A DNA stretch of 34,638 nt from Snodgrassella alvi (GTDB lineage Bacteria > Pseudomonadota > Gammaproteobacteria > Burkholderiales > Neisseriaceae). The stretch is from assembly GCF_002777425.1 (NCBI RefSeq), contig NZ_MDVC01000006.1:1-34638 (forward strand), written 5' to 3'. The notes under the pieces are model-generated. The model made no database searches. It was not told where the DNA came from and saw only the letters and a list, made by a program, of their open reading frames with translations. The translations under genes and the position numbers were made by a program. Of the stretch, positions 23,478 through 31,812 are shown one piece after another (the first letter of the stretch is position 1; each line of letters begins with the position of its first letter).

Positions 23478-23894
23478 TTAACTAGCATTCTGGCTTGTGC
23501 GGCCAATCCTATCAAGCGCAGCTTTAGCTAGAAAGTTGGAACGGGTATCATGGGTTAATGATACGTAATTATCGACCTTGTCTAAAAGATACTTTGGCCA
23601 GCTCACATTAAAGCGTTCAGGCTTCAGGGTTAGGTGGTCAATATTAACCTCGATACCAAACCATTGAGCACCAGCATAATCGGGGTTGGTTATCAGGGTA
23701 TCAAGTGTCGGCTGTTGTGTTTCAGGCTCCTTGCCGTCTTCGAGCATGCCTTCTATATGAAACAAAATAGCCTGTTTAGCTTCATCAATGGCCTGATTAA
23801 GTGTATCGCCATATGAAAAGCAGCCAGGTAAAGATGGTACGGTTACACCGTAGCCAGTGTTTTCATCTTTGTTAATAGCGATGTATAGAAACAT
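23478..23894 (-). CDS. hicB: HicB-family antitoxin, apparently without HicA
   Basis: The 138-residue protein starts MFLYIAINKDENTGYGVTVP with LPGCFSYGDTLNQAIDEAKQAI, the HicB RNase-H-like fold. Its C-terminal part (SWPKYLLDKVDNYVSLTHDTRSNFLAKAAL) is a ribbon-helix-helix DNA-binding domain. HicB normally neutralises the HicA mRNA interferase coded just upstream. No intact hicA is present on either side, only a short relic upstream. AAAGG precedes ATG at 23894. Confidence 0.85.
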   Translation of the reverse strand: MFLYIAINKDENTGYGVTVPSLPGCFSYGDTLNQAIDEAKQAILFHIEGMLEDGKEPETQQPTLDTLITNPDYAGAQWFGIEVNIDHLTLKPERFNVSWPKYLLDKVDNYVSLTHDTRSNFLAKAALDRIGRTSQNAS

Positions 23895-23918
23895 GATGCG
23901 CCTTTCATTGTAACCGCC

Positions 23919-23960
23919 GGCTTATTTAAGGCCAGCTTGTTTTAGCTGCGGTTGGTGAAG
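23919..23960 (-). pseudogene. Possible relic of hicA (C-terminal codons)
   Basis: On the - strand the frame ALHQPQLKQAGLK followed by a stop lies just upstream of hicB. HicA proteins often end in LKQAGL or LKQLGL, so this looks like the last codons of a deleted hicA. A stop precedes it in frame. Confidence 0.35.
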
Positions 23961-24025
23961 AGCTTAAAATTACATCAAATTGAATCGAAGCACTATTGCC
24001 CGCCTATCGCTTTGACGGGCTTTGA

Positions 24026-24373
24026 TCATGCAAGTAAGTCTAGTTGACCTTCATGAATACCCAATGCGGTAGCCAATTTAATTCTTGTGGCTTTACGTGG
24101 TTTTTTTGATGATTCCAGTTGTGAATAAGCTGGTTGAGTTATGCCTAATTTTGTAGCACATTCTTCTTGTGTAAGTTGCAAGTACTCACGCCATGCCCGA
24201 GCAGGTGAGTATTGTTTGTCGAACAATAAATCTACCACTTCACTAGGCACGCCATCGGTAAGATTAATTTTAGACGAGCTGGTTAACTGCAAGTATTTAT
24301 CATAAGGAACTAGGACATATTCAGGATTACCAAATCGATTATTTATAATCTGATAATTAATAAGTGCGGTCAT
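24026..24373 (-). CDS. HTH antitoxin of a RelE/HigB-type pair
   Basis: The 115-residue protein has an N-terminal part with GNPEYVLVPYDKYLQL (antitoxin dimer type) and a C-terminal Xre helix-turn-helix (YLQLTQEECATKLGITQPAY, SQLESSKKPRKATRIKLATA). It overlaps the end of the toxin gene by 17 bases. It should bind the toxin and repress the operon. A weak hairpin at 23998-24020 lies just after its stop. Confidence 0.85.
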   Translation of the reverse strand: MTALINYQIINNRFGNPEYVLVPYDKYLQLTSSSKINLTDGVPSEVVDLLFDKQYSPARAWREYLQLTQEECATKLGITQPAYSQLESSKKPRKATRIKLATALGIHEGQLDLLA

Positions 24374-24605
24374 CGCGTTTTTTCACCTCTTCAATGGAGA
24401 CGATGCTAATATCGCCATCATAATTAAACAACACCCGATAATTACCAACTCTTAGTCTGTAATCATACTGGTGATTATTAAGCTTCTTAACATTTAGGCA
24501 ATTGGGCATGTTGGAAAGATTTGCAATCTTATCCCTAATAATTTTATGTGTAGGGATTTTGCTAAGTTGCTTAATAGCTTTGGGTTGGTAGATTATCCTA
24601 TTCAT
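24357..24605 (-). CDS. RelE/ParE-family toxin
   Basis: The 82-residue product MNRIIYQPKAIKQLSKIPTH ... LNNHQYDYRLRVGNYRVLFNYD ends SIVSIEEVKKRDDRTY. This is the RelE-type mRNA interferase fold with Tyr and Arg-rich active strand (RLRVGNYRVLF). The toxin comes before the antitoxin, as in HigBA and some RelE-HTH pairs. A -35/-10 pair (TTGCAA at 24640-24635, 17 bases, TATAAT at 24617-24612) lies so close to ATG that the mRNA may be leaderless. Confidence 0.88.
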   Translation of the reverse strand: MNRIIYQPKAIKQLSKIPTHKIIRDKIANLSNMPNCLNVKKLNNHQYDYRLRVGNYRVLFNYDGDISIVSIEEVKKRDDRTY

Positions 24606-24611
24606 AAGTAA

Positions 24612-24640
24612 ATTATAAGATAAATATAAGTTATTTGCAA
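24612..24640 (-). promoter_or_regulatory. Predicted promoter of the RelE/HTH pair
   Basis: TTGCAA, 17 bases, TATAAT on the - strand. ACTTATA is repeated in direct orientation around it and may be the antitoxin binding site. The predicted start of transcription falls at the toxin ATG (24605). Confidence 0.5.
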
Positions 24641-24694
24641 TATTTTATAAGTTTTTGTGTTTGTTATTGAGATTTAATAGATTGAATTAAGACA

Positions 24695-24723
24695 AGTCCA
24701 CGCATGCGCGCGTGGGCTTTTTT
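24695..24723 (+). terminator. Terminator just before the 24738 gene
   Basis: CCACGC (24698-24703) pairs with GCGTGG (24710-24715), extended by AGT/GCT; six T residues follow. It lies 15 bases ahead of the next + strand start. Confidence 0.7.
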
Positions 24724-24737
24724 ATTGGAATTGGGAT

Positions 24738-25151
24738 ATGAGTAACTCTATAGATTTTGCACAGGCGTATTACAACGGCCTTGAATTTGTCAGAAATAAG
24801 AAAAAAGAGGCGGCAGAAATTGATGCTGTGCTTACCCGGTTTTGCGAAGAGGTACATACTGCCAGCAAGGGCGAGCTGGCGTGTGTGGTGGGTTGGCCAT
24901 ATGGTCATGATTTATCTGAAATAAAAACAGTTTTGCTAAAGCGGGGGAAAAACAGAGGGGTTAGATCGATATTCGAGATTGAACCATCTCAAGGTGGTTA
25001 CCCGTGTGTTGTTAAGTGTGGTGATTGGCATAAGTCTGTTATGGATAAAAACGACCTTGAAGCAACGCTAGCCGAAGCACTGCAAAGCTATAACGTTGCC
25101 TCTAATATTCACAAGACACTGATGCAAATCCGTAAAGATGCTGGTGCTTAA
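24738..25151 (+). CDS. Hypothetical protein (137 aa)
   Basis: The product includes DFAQAYYNGLEFVRNKKKEA, an alpha-helical N-terminus, then AVVGWPYGHDLSEIKTV-like and GGYPCVVKCGDWHKSVMDKN strand segments and a helical end. No family is recognised; it looks like a soluble early or late phage protein. It lies between the terminator at 24695-24723 and the HNH gene, 17 bases before the latter, so it probably shares a transcript with the packaging genes. Confidence 0.6.
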   Translation: MSNSIDFAQAYYNGLEFVRNKKKEAAEIDAVLTRFCEEVHTASKGELACVVGWPYGHDLSEIKTVLLKRGKNRGVRSIFEIEPSQGGYPCVVKCGDWHKSVMDKNDLEATLAEALQSYNVASNIHKTLMQIRKDAGA

Positions 25152-25168
25152 AACAGGTGGATGGAGCT

Positions 25169-25486
25169 ATGAAGCTAACAGCTAAAGCCAGCCGACTAAA
25201 ACCTGCGGGTTGTAACAGTCGGCTTTCATCTCCCCGACAATGCAAGGGTAAAGCTGGTGTATGGGGTCGTGGGCGTGGTGGTAGGCCATGGCGTCGCTTG
25301 CGTGAGGCGGTGCTGTTACGGGACAAGTACACCTGTCAATACTGTGGGTATGCTAGCGTTGAGGGTATGGAAGTGGATCACATTGTGAACATTGCAGCAG
25401 GTGGCACTGATGACATGGGTAATTTGCAGACGTTATGCAAAGCCTGCCATGGGGTGAAGACTAGGCTGGAGAGCCGGCGCGGGTAA
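25169..25486 (+). CDS. HNH endonuclease of the packaging module
   Basis: The 105-residue protein carries an HNH domain: LREAVLLRDKYTCQYCGYAS, then VDHIVNIAAGGTDDMGNLQT and LCKACHGVKT. Four Cys (CxxC, CxxC) bind the structural zinc, and Asp-His, Asn and His form the nuclease site. HNH proteins next to terminase are needed for cos cutting in HK97-type phages. GGAG precedes ATG at 25169; a GTG at 25157 is in frame but its ribosome site is worse. Confidence 0.9.
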   Translation: MKLTAKASRLKPAGCNSRLSSPRQCKGKAGVWGRGRGGRPWRRLREAVLLRDKYTCQYCGYASVEGMEVDHIVNIAAGGTDDMGNLQTLCKACHGVKTRLESRRG

Positions 25487-25831
25487 TGCTATGAGTGCAA
25501 TTAATCCGTTTGATAGTGAGTACGTGATTTCTTGATGAGATAAGCACGCCAAGGTTAGCACTGCATTCTATAGTAACATCATTTAATAGTAACTTTGAGT
25601 AATCATTTATTATTGTTTTAGACTGCTTAAAAAATAGGCAGAGGGGTATTGTAAAGTTGGGTTAACTTGCAAGCGGTCACCGCCTGCCCTCTCAATCGCG
25701 GAAAAAATTCCCCTTTTTAACCTGTTAAAGGCTTTAACAGGCTAGGATTTTACCAATAAATTTATTGATTTAGGCCTATTTTGGCTTGTTAAACGCGCTT
25801 TGGCGCGTCTTTTTTTAACAGGAGTTTTGCA
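25487..25831 (+). other. Gene-free stretch before terminase, candidate cos region
   Basis: These 345 bases hold a 14-codon open frame at 25491-25535 (MSAINPFDSEYVIS), an 11-base near-palindrome GCGGTCACCGC (25673-25683), a perfect 10-bp inverted repeat (25721-25730 with 25732-25741) and a terminator (25793-25817). The placing between HNH and TerS genes and the symmetric GC-rich element fit a cos site, but the cut position cannot be read. Confidence 0.45.
25793..25817 (+). terminator. Terminator immediately upstream of terS
   Basis: ACGCGC (25793-25798), loop TTTG, GCGCGT (25803-25808), then CTTTTTTT. It lies 14 bases before the TerS start, so late transcription must read through it. Confidence 0.85.
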
Positions 25832-26380
25832 ATGGCTATGAACGAGCAAAAAGAGTTGTTCGCACGCGCTATTGCTATCAGTGGCGGGAGGATTTCAAAC
25901 CGGGAGGCAGCGATTGAGGCCGGTTATAGTGAGAAAACAGCCAGCGCGACGGGTAGCCGCTTGCGCAAAGACCCTGAGGTGATAGCACTTATCGAAAAAT
26001 TAAGTACGCCAATGGCTAATTCTGCCAGCCAACAGGGTGATGATCTGGCGAAAGCTGCGGTAAAGGTGGCTGATACAGTACCCGCATTACAGGCTGATTC
26101 GTTTTACGGTGAAGTGATTGTACAAACGGGGCTACAGGTGGCGATTGGTGATAAAAATTATTCGTTACTTGATCCACGCGATTTGCTGACGCTGGCCGGC
26201 ATGGGGATAGTTACCCTAACACAGTCGCAGATTAAGAGTTTGCAAACGGTATTGCCCTACAAGTACGGCAAAGTGGGTGAAACGGGCAAGAAAGAAGCGC
26301 AACAGGCTGCGGCGGAAGAAATATTGCAGACTGATACGTTTGCACCGTTGCGATCACCGTCCATCGGGCGGTTGCAATGA
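25832..26380 (+). CDS. terS: Terminase small subunit
   Basis: The 182-residue protein has an N-terminal helix-turn-helix (ISNREAAIEAGYSEKTASAT, with GSRLRKDPEV) of the Terminase_2 type and an oligomerising central part. TerS recognises phage DNA and feeds it to TerL. AGGAG lies eight bases before ATG at 25832. Its end overlaps terL as ATGA. Confidence 0.88.
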   Translation: MAMNEQKELFARAIAISGGRISNREAAIEAGYSEKTASATGSRLRKDPEVIALIEKLSTPMANSASQQGDDLAKAAVKVADTVPALQADSFYGEVIVQTGLQVAIGDKNYSLLDPRDLLTLAGMGIVTLTQSQIKSLQTVLPYKYGKVGETGKKEAQQAAAEEILQTDTFAPLRSPSIGRLQ

Positions 26381-28107
26381 GCGCACTGGTGGAATCTGCT
26401 ACGCCTGAATGGACTACGGCATGCGTTGACTGGCAGCAACGGATTGTTAACAGGCAAAGTTTGATTGTGACACCGCCGTTATTTCAGGAATCAGCGGACG
26501 CGGCGCTGCGCATATTTCGCGCCCTAAGGCTGTGTGATGTGCCGGGGGAGCCGCGGATTGGTGATCCGGGGGTATCGAAGAACTGGATATTTGATTTTGT
26601 AGCGGCGATTTTCGGTGCCTATAACCCTGATACAGGGGTGCGGCTGATTAATGAGTTCTTTTTGCTTATCAGCAAGAAAAATTCCAAATCGACATACAGT
26701 GCCGGAATCATGCTGACCGCGCTGGTGCTTAACTGGCGTCGGGATGCTGAGTTTTACATCATTGCGCCGACTAAACACGTTGCTAATAACAGTTTTAATC
26801 CGGCGCGGGCAATGATTAATGCTGACCCGCAGTTGCGCCAGCTTTTTCAGGTGCAAGAGCATAGCCGTACGATTACCCATCGCGGCACTAATGCAAAATT
26901 GCAGATTATTGCGGCTGAATCGGATACGGTATCCGGGGTAAAGGGCACAGGGGTATTGATTGAGGAAGTCTGGCTGTTCGGTAAGCGCGCTAATGCGGTG
27001 AATATGTTTACTGAGGTGACGGGTGGGATGGTTTCACGGCCGGACGGTTTTACCATTTATCTGTCTACTCATTCAGATGAAGCACCACGCGGGGTATTTG
27101 CTGACCTGCTGAGCCGGGGACGAGCCGTGCGCGATGGTGAAATAACGCAGAACTACTTTTTACCGGTGCTGTATGAATTCCCGCCGTCGATGCTGGAATC
27201 AAAAGCCTATATGAATCCGGACAACTTCTACATTACTAATCCCAATCTGGGCGCATCGGTAGGCGTTGATCAACTGCGGCAACTATGGGACAAGGCGAAA
27301 AACGGTAAACCGGAGGAGGAGCGGCAGTTCTGGGCTAAGCATCTGAATGTGCCGATTTCCATAGCTTTAACCAATGATGTATGGCTGGCGGCCAATTTCT
27401 GGGAAAAAAATACACTGGAATCTATTGGCACGCTAGATGAATTACTGGCCGCTTGTGAGGCGGTGACGATAGGGATTGATGGTGGTGGCCTTGATGACCT
27501 GCTGGCACTGGCCGTGGTGGGCAGACGCAAGGGTGCACCGCGCCAATGGATGGTATGGGCTTATGCATGGGCTTCCCCGATTGTGCTGGAGCGGCGCAAA
27601 AGTATTGCTTCTACGCTGGAGGGTTTTGCGGCTGCGGGTGAAATGACGATTGTGTCGCAGGTTGGCGATGATATCGAAGAGATTGCCGATATGGTGAAGT
27701 ACATTTATGACCGTGGCTTGCTGATTGAAATTGGGCTGGATAGTGCCGGTGTAGGCCAGATTGTCGATGCCATTCTGGAGCGTCATGTGCCGCAGGATTT
27801 ATTAAAAGCGGTTACGCAGGGGTGGCGATTAAAAAATGCGATTCAGACGGTAGAGCGCAAGCTGGCGGAGGGAACATTGCAGCATGGTAATAACGCTATG
27901 TTTGCCTGGTCGATGTCTAACGCCCGTACTGAATTACGTTCTAACAGTTTACTGATAACTAAACAAGCGAGTGGCTGGGCGAAGATTGACCCGGTGATGG
28001 CCATGCTGGATGCGGTGCATATTCTGACCGAAAACCCAAACGCTGAGCCTAGAAACGATAAATCAGTATATGAAACGCGCGGGGTTCGATATATCAGCTA
28101 TGAGTAA
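26377..28107 (+). CDS. terL: Terminase large subunit, HK97 type
   Basis: The 576-residue packaging motor has an N-terminal ATPase and a C-terminal RNase-H-like nuclease. The atypical Walker A of HK97-type enzymes is SKKNSKST (about 97-104), and Walker B is GVLIEEVWLFG (about 188-198). The nuclease acidic residues are in IGIDGGGLDD (about 366-375) and EIGLDSAGVG. Translation is coupled to terS and the gene end overlaps the portal gene start. The length fits the Terminase_1 family. Confidence 0.94.
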   Translation: MSALVESATPEWTTACVDWQQRIVNRQSLIVTPPLFQESADAALRIFRALRLCDVPGEPRIGDPGVSKNWIFDFVAAIFGAYNPDTGVRLINEFFLLISKKNSKSTYSAGIMLTALVLNWRRDAEFYIIAPTKHVANNSFNPARAMINADPQLRQLFQVQEHSRTITHRGTNAKLQIIAAESDTVSGVKGTGVLIEEVWLFGKRANAVNMFTEVTGGMVSRPDGFTIYLSTHSDEAPRGVFADLLSRGRAVRDGEITQNYFLPVLYEFPPSMLESKAYMNPDNFYITNPNLGASVGVDQLRQLWDKAKNGKPEEERQFWAKHLNVPISIALTNDVWLAANFWEKNTLESIGTLDELLAACEAVTIGIDGGGLDDLLALAVVGRRKGAPRQWMVWAYAWASPIVLERRKSIASTLEGFAAAGEMTIVSQVGDDIEEIADMVKYIYDRGLLIEIGLDSAGVGQIVDAILERHVPQDLLKAVTQGWRLKNAIQTVERKLAEGTLQHGNNAMFAWSMSNARTELRSNSLLITKQASGWAKIDPVMAMLDAVHILTENPNAEPRNDKSVYETRGVRYISYE

Positions 28108-29350
28108 AAAAGATAAGAGAGCGCGCAAAAATTCTTCGCGAGGTATTCGTAGCGAGGGTTTACAGGCGTTGCGATTTGACGGTGTGGATGATCCGGCATT
28201 TAAGGAATTTATCCGCAATAGCGTTAGTGGTGGCGGGGTGCAGATTGGCGAAAATAAAGCCCTGATGAACTCGGCATTAAACCGTTGCGTAAATGTAATT
28301 TCGGAGTGCATCGCCTATCTGCCCATCAGGTTACTGACAGATACGGATGAAAAGGAGGTGCTGAAAGATGACCCACTATACCGGTTGATCAAGAAAAAGC
28401 CCAATGATTGGCAGACGGCCTACGAGTTCAAGCGGCAGATGCAAACACTGCTGCTGGAATACGGTAATGCCTATGCCCGGGTTATACGCAGTGGCAAGCG
28501 GGTGGTTTCTCTAGTGCCGATGCATCCAACACGGGTATCAGTAGAACAGCTAGATGATTGGTCACTGCGCTATACCTATACTAGCGCCAAAGGTAAGCAG
28601 ACGCAAATGGGCGCCGATGAGGTGTTTCATCTGCGCGATTATTCGGAAGACGGGATTAAAGGTATTTCACGGGTAAAGCTGGCACGGGAAGCACTGGGCA
28701 TAGCTTTTAGTGCGGAGAAAGCCACCCGGCGGACATTTGCACACGGGGTTATGGCCAGCGGGGCAGTAGAAGTACCAAAGGCTTTAACCGATGAGGGTTT
28801 TAACCGTCTGCGGGAATCACTGCGGGCGGCTAATAGTGGTGCTGAAAATGCCGGCGGGGTGATTCTGCTGGAAGATGGCGCCAAGGCGGCCAAATGGTCG
28901 AGTACGGCGGTGGATGCTCAGTTGCTGGAAAACCGCGCGCACCAAATAGAAGAAGTTGCCCGCTTTTTTGGGGTACCGCGTCCGCTATTGATGCTGGACG
29001 ATACTTCATGGGGTTCAGGCATTAATGAACTGGGTATTTTCTTTATTAAATTTGGCTTAAATCCGTGGCTGACCTTGTGGGAGCAAGCACTGGAACGGGT
29101 ATTACTTGATGACGACGGCAAAATACTTAAATTCAATACTGGGGCATTGCTGCATGGTTCGCTTAAAGATCAGGCGGAGTATTTCAGTAAAGCGCTGGGT
29201 GCTGGCGGTACGCAGCCATGGCTAACACAGAATGAGGTGCGGCGCACATGCGATTTACCCCGCAGCAAGGACAAGGACGCTGACAGTTTAAAAAATCCGA
29301 TGACATCTAAGCAGATGGATAAAAGAGGCAAACAGAATGAGCTTGATTAA
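28100..29350 (+). CDS. Portal protein, HK97 family
   Basis: The portal forms the dodecameric ring through which DNA enters and leaves the head. Family segments are seen: NRCVNVISECIAYLPIRLL, LIKKKPNDWQTAYEFKRQM, GNAYARVIR and VARFFGVPRPLLMLDD with GSGINELGIFF. Two in-frame starts compete, 28070 and 28100; neither has a good ribosome site. 28100 (MSKKDKRARKN) overlaps the terL stop by eight bases and is chosen. 416 residues is normal. Confidence 0.93.
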   Translation: MSKKDKRARKNSSRGIRSEGLQALRFDGVDDPAFKEFIRNSVSGGGVQIGENKALMNSALNRCVNVISECIAYLPIRLLTDTDEKEVLKDDPLYRLIKKKPNDWQTAYEFKRQMQTLLLEYGNAYARVIRSGKRVVSLVPMHPTRVSVEQLDDWSLRYTYTSAKGKQTQMGADEVFHLRDYSEDGIKGISRVKLAREALGIAFSAEKATRRTFAHGVMASGAVEVPKALTDEGFNRLRESLRAANSGAENAGGVILLEDGAKAAKWSSTAVDAQLLENRAHQIEEVARFFGVPRPLLMLDDTSWGSGINELGIFFIKFGLNPWLTLWEQALERVLLDDDGKILKFNTGALLHGSLKDQAEYFSKALGAGGTQPWLTQNEVRRTCDLPRSKDKDADSLKNPMTSKQMDKRGKQNELD

Positions 29351-30191
29351 ATTACCTCAACTGAACGCGGGAGCGATTCCCGAAAAAGTTTCGTATGAGT
29401 TAACGCCACAGGCCGCAAAAAAGTGGTCGGCGGGTATTAAGGCGCAGGATGACGATGATGATAACGGTAATGTGATTAATATTTATGACGTTATCGGCGG
29501 TTATGACGATGGTGCTGCAAATTGTGACTATGTGGCCAAAGCACTAAAGCGAATTGGTAATAATGATGTGGTGGTGAATATCAACAGCCCCGGCGGTAGT
29601 TATTTTGAGGGGGTAGGTATTTATAACCAGTTAAGTATGCACCCCGGTCGGGTAACGGTGCAGGTGGTAGGCATGGCGGCCAGTGCAGCTTCGGTGATTG
29701 CCATGGCCGGAGATGAAATTCTGATCGGCTCAGGCGCCTTTCTAATGATTCATAACGCATGGTGTCTGGCTATGGGTAATCGGCATGATTTGCAGGGCAT
29801 TATTGATGGCTTGGGTGCTTTTGACAAGGCTATGGCAGACCTGTATGCACAGCGGAGCCATCGGCCATTGGATGAAATTGCTGCCATGATGGATAAAGAA
29901 ACATGGCTGGATTGTACGGCAGCGATGGAATGCGGTTTGGCCACCGGCCGGCTGGAAGTGAAAAAGCAGACTACGGTCGATAGTGAAAGTAAACAGGCTA
30001 GGGCGTTAGTAGATACGGCTTTGGCGCAATTGGGTATGTCGCGAAAAGAACGGCGGCAGGTATTAAGTTCATTGAATAAAAACCACAGCATGCCGTGCGC
30101 TGCTGAGGATTCTGCTACGCCCGGCGCTGGCAGCGATGATTTTTTGGCTAGTGCAAATGGCCTTTTGAATTTTTTGAATAGAAAGGATTAA
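29337..30191 (+). CDS. ClpP-like prohead protease
   Basis: The 284-residue protein is a ClpP-fold serine protease that matures the prohead by removing the capsid N-terminus. NINSPGGSYFEGVGIYNQL and GMAASAASVIAMAGDE contain catalytic Ser116, MIHNAW contains His139 and the third residue is likely Asp186. The C-terminal 70 residues are a charged tail. The start overlaps the portal end by 14 bases with AGAGG upstream. The order portal-protease-capsid is the HK97 type. Confidence 0.92.
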   Translation: MSLIKLPQLNAGAIPEKVSYELTPQAAKKWSAGIKAQDDDDDNGNVINIYDVIGGYDDGAANCDYVAKALKRIGNNDVVVNINSPGGSYFEGVGIYNQLSMHPGRVTVQVVGMAASAASVIAMAGDEILIGSGAFLMIHNAWCLAMGNRHDLQGIIDGLGAFDKAMADLYAQRSHRPLDEIAAMMDKETWLDCTAAMECGLATGRLEVKKQTTVDSESKQARALVDTALAQLGMSRKERRQVLSSLNKNHSMPCAAEDSATPGAGSDDFLASANGLLNFLNRKD

Positions 30192-30193
30192 GT

Positions 30194-31423
30194 ATGAAAA
30201 AGCAAGATGTGAAGCAGTATCCGTTACGTGGTGTGATTGGGGTATATGCCAATACGGGCAGTGATCCGGTGACTATGATTAATGGTATTCGCTCAAGTTT
30301 GCAGGACTGGCAAAACAACCAGACTGGTGAAGTGAATGCTTTGCGTGAACAAATGGGAGCCGGGGAAAAAGCGCAGGCGGAATTAAAACAGACGATAGTG
30401 GATTTACAGGCCAGTTATGATGATTTGGCTAAAAAAATTGCCGCGGGGCAAATGAACGGCGTGGGTGGTCTAAGTCCCGAGGCGATGGCGCAAAGTGCGG
30501 CTATGGTCAGTTATTTGCGTTCGGGTGAAGTCAATGCTGCGCTAACTAAAGATGGTAATCTTGGTGTGGTGGCGCCGTCGGAGTGGGATCGTACGGTAAC
30601 CAATAAGCTGGTGGAAATTTCGCCAGCGCGGCAATTGTTTAATGTAAAGACCACGGACAACGCTTCTTTCAAAAAAGTTTATAACCTACACGGCTTTGCT
30701 TCTGGCTGGGTAGGGGAAACGGATAAGCGGCCGGAAACAAAGACGGGCGAGTTGAAAGAATATGAGTTCAAAACCGGGGAGATTTACGCCAATCCGGCAG
30801 TTACACAGACAGCACTGGATGATGCGGAGATTGATGTTGAGGCACTGATTAACGAGGAAGTAAGTAACGAGTTCGCCATTCGTGAAAATGCAGCTTTCTT
30901 TGCTGGTGACGGGGCTAATGGTAAACCAATAGGTATTCTTACGTTTGTTGAGGGACAGGCAAACGAAAAAGCGCACCCACTCGGTGCAATTCAGGCAGTT
31001 CAGTCTCAACGTTCTAGTAGCTATGAACTATACCCTGATGATCTTTTTGACTTAACTGGTGCATTGCCCTCAGCGTTTATGCCTAAAGCAGCATTTATGA
31101 TGAATCGCAAGACGATGACGCTGGCACGCAAAATGAAAAACGATAGGGGTGACTATATATGGCAGCAGTCGATGCAGATAGGGCAGCCTAATCGTTTGCT
31201 GGGTTATCCAGTGTATGAAGTGGCCGATATGCCGGATATGGGTAGTGGTTCTATTCCGATATTGTTTGGTGACTTTAACCGCGCTTATATTATTCTGGAT
31301 CGAAAAGGCATCCGTGTGTTACGTGACCCGTTTAGCAATAAACCCTATGTTCACTTTTATACAACTAAGCGCACTGGTGGTGGGGTTGATAATCCGGAAG
31401 CGGTTAAAGCGTTCGTTATGTAA
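30194..31423 (+). CDS. Major capsid protein, HK97 fold
   Basis: The 409-residue precursor has an N-terminal coiled-coil scaffold (about 30-90, EVNALREQMGAGEKAQAELK) that is expected to be removed by the adjacent ClpP-like protease, probably near 95-115. The mature part has SYELYPDDLFDLTGALPSAF, KAAFMMNRKT and GDFNRAYIILDRKGIRVLRD with a C-terminal YVHFYTTKRTGGGV, typical HK97-fold phrases. It starts three bases after the protease stop. Confidence 0.94.
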   Translation: MKKQDVKQYPLRGVIGVYANTGSDPVTMINGIRSSLQDWQNNQTGEVNALREQMGAGEKAQAELKQTIVDLQASYDDLAKKIAAGQMNGVGGLSPEAMAQSAAMVSYLRSGEVNAALTKDGNLGVVAPSEWDRTVTNKLVEISPARQLFNVKTTDNASFKKVYNLHGFASGWVGETDKRPETKTGELKEYEFKTGEIYANPAVTQTALDDAEIDVEALINEEVSNEFAIRENAAFFAGDGANGKPIGILTFVEGQANEKAHPLGAIQAVQSQRSSSYELYPDDLFDLTGALPSAFMPKAAFMMNRKTMTLARKMKNDRGDYIWQQSMQIGQPNRLLGYPVYEVADMPDMGSGSIPILFGDFNRAYIILDRKGIRVLRDPFSNKPYVHFYTTKRTGGGVDNPEAVKAFVM

Positions 31424-31434
31424 GGGGTTTTAAA

Positions 31435-31812
31435 ATGGCTAAATTAATCAAGGATTTTAAATGCATTTTACCGGGGCAACTGTATCCGACGCTGCTTAAA
31501 GCGGGAGAGGAGTGCCCGCCGGAGCATGAGCAAAACGCACGTAAATGGGGTTGTTTGCCGCCTGAGGGTGTGGCAGAAGTGGGAGTAGAGGCAGCTAAAG
31601 CGGAATTGGAAGCAGTCAAGGCGGAAGCGGAGGCAGCTAAAGCGGAATTGGAAGCAGTCAAGGCGGAAGCGGAGGCAGCTAAAGCGGAATTGGAAGCAGT
31701 CAAGGCGGAAGCGGAGGCAGCTAAAGCGGAATTGGAAGCAACCAAAGCGCAAGCAGCCGAGGCGGAAGCAGCGTCCAAAAAGGACGACAAGAAAAACGGC
31801 GGCAATAAGTAA
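31435..31812 (+). CDS. Coiled-coil repeat protein following the capsid gene
   Basis: Residues 1-50 form a conserved head (KDFKCILPGQLYPTLLKAGE, then ECPPEHEQNARKWG) seen in short phage proteins placed after the capsid gene. Then four 14-residue repeats AAKAELEAVKAEAE form a predicted coiled coil, ending in a Lys/Asp tail. It may be a head decoration or fibre protein; this is inference. AAGGGG precedes ATG at 31435 and the gene overlaps the next one by one base. Confidence 0.75.
   Translation: MAKLIKDFKCILPGQLYPTLLKAGEECPPEHEQNARKWGCLPPEGVAEVGVEAAKAELEAVKAEAEAAKAELEAVKAEAEAAKAELEAVKAEAEAAKAELEATKAQAAEAEAASKKDDKKNGGNK
31591..31758 (+). repeat. Tandem 42-bp coding repeat, four units
   Basis: Units start at 31591, 31633, 31675 and 31717. 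The first three are identical in DNA, the fourth diverges in its second half. Each unit opens GCAGCTAAAGCGGAATTGG. DNA-level identity shows recent expansion, and length variation by slippage is expected. Confidence 0.9.
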
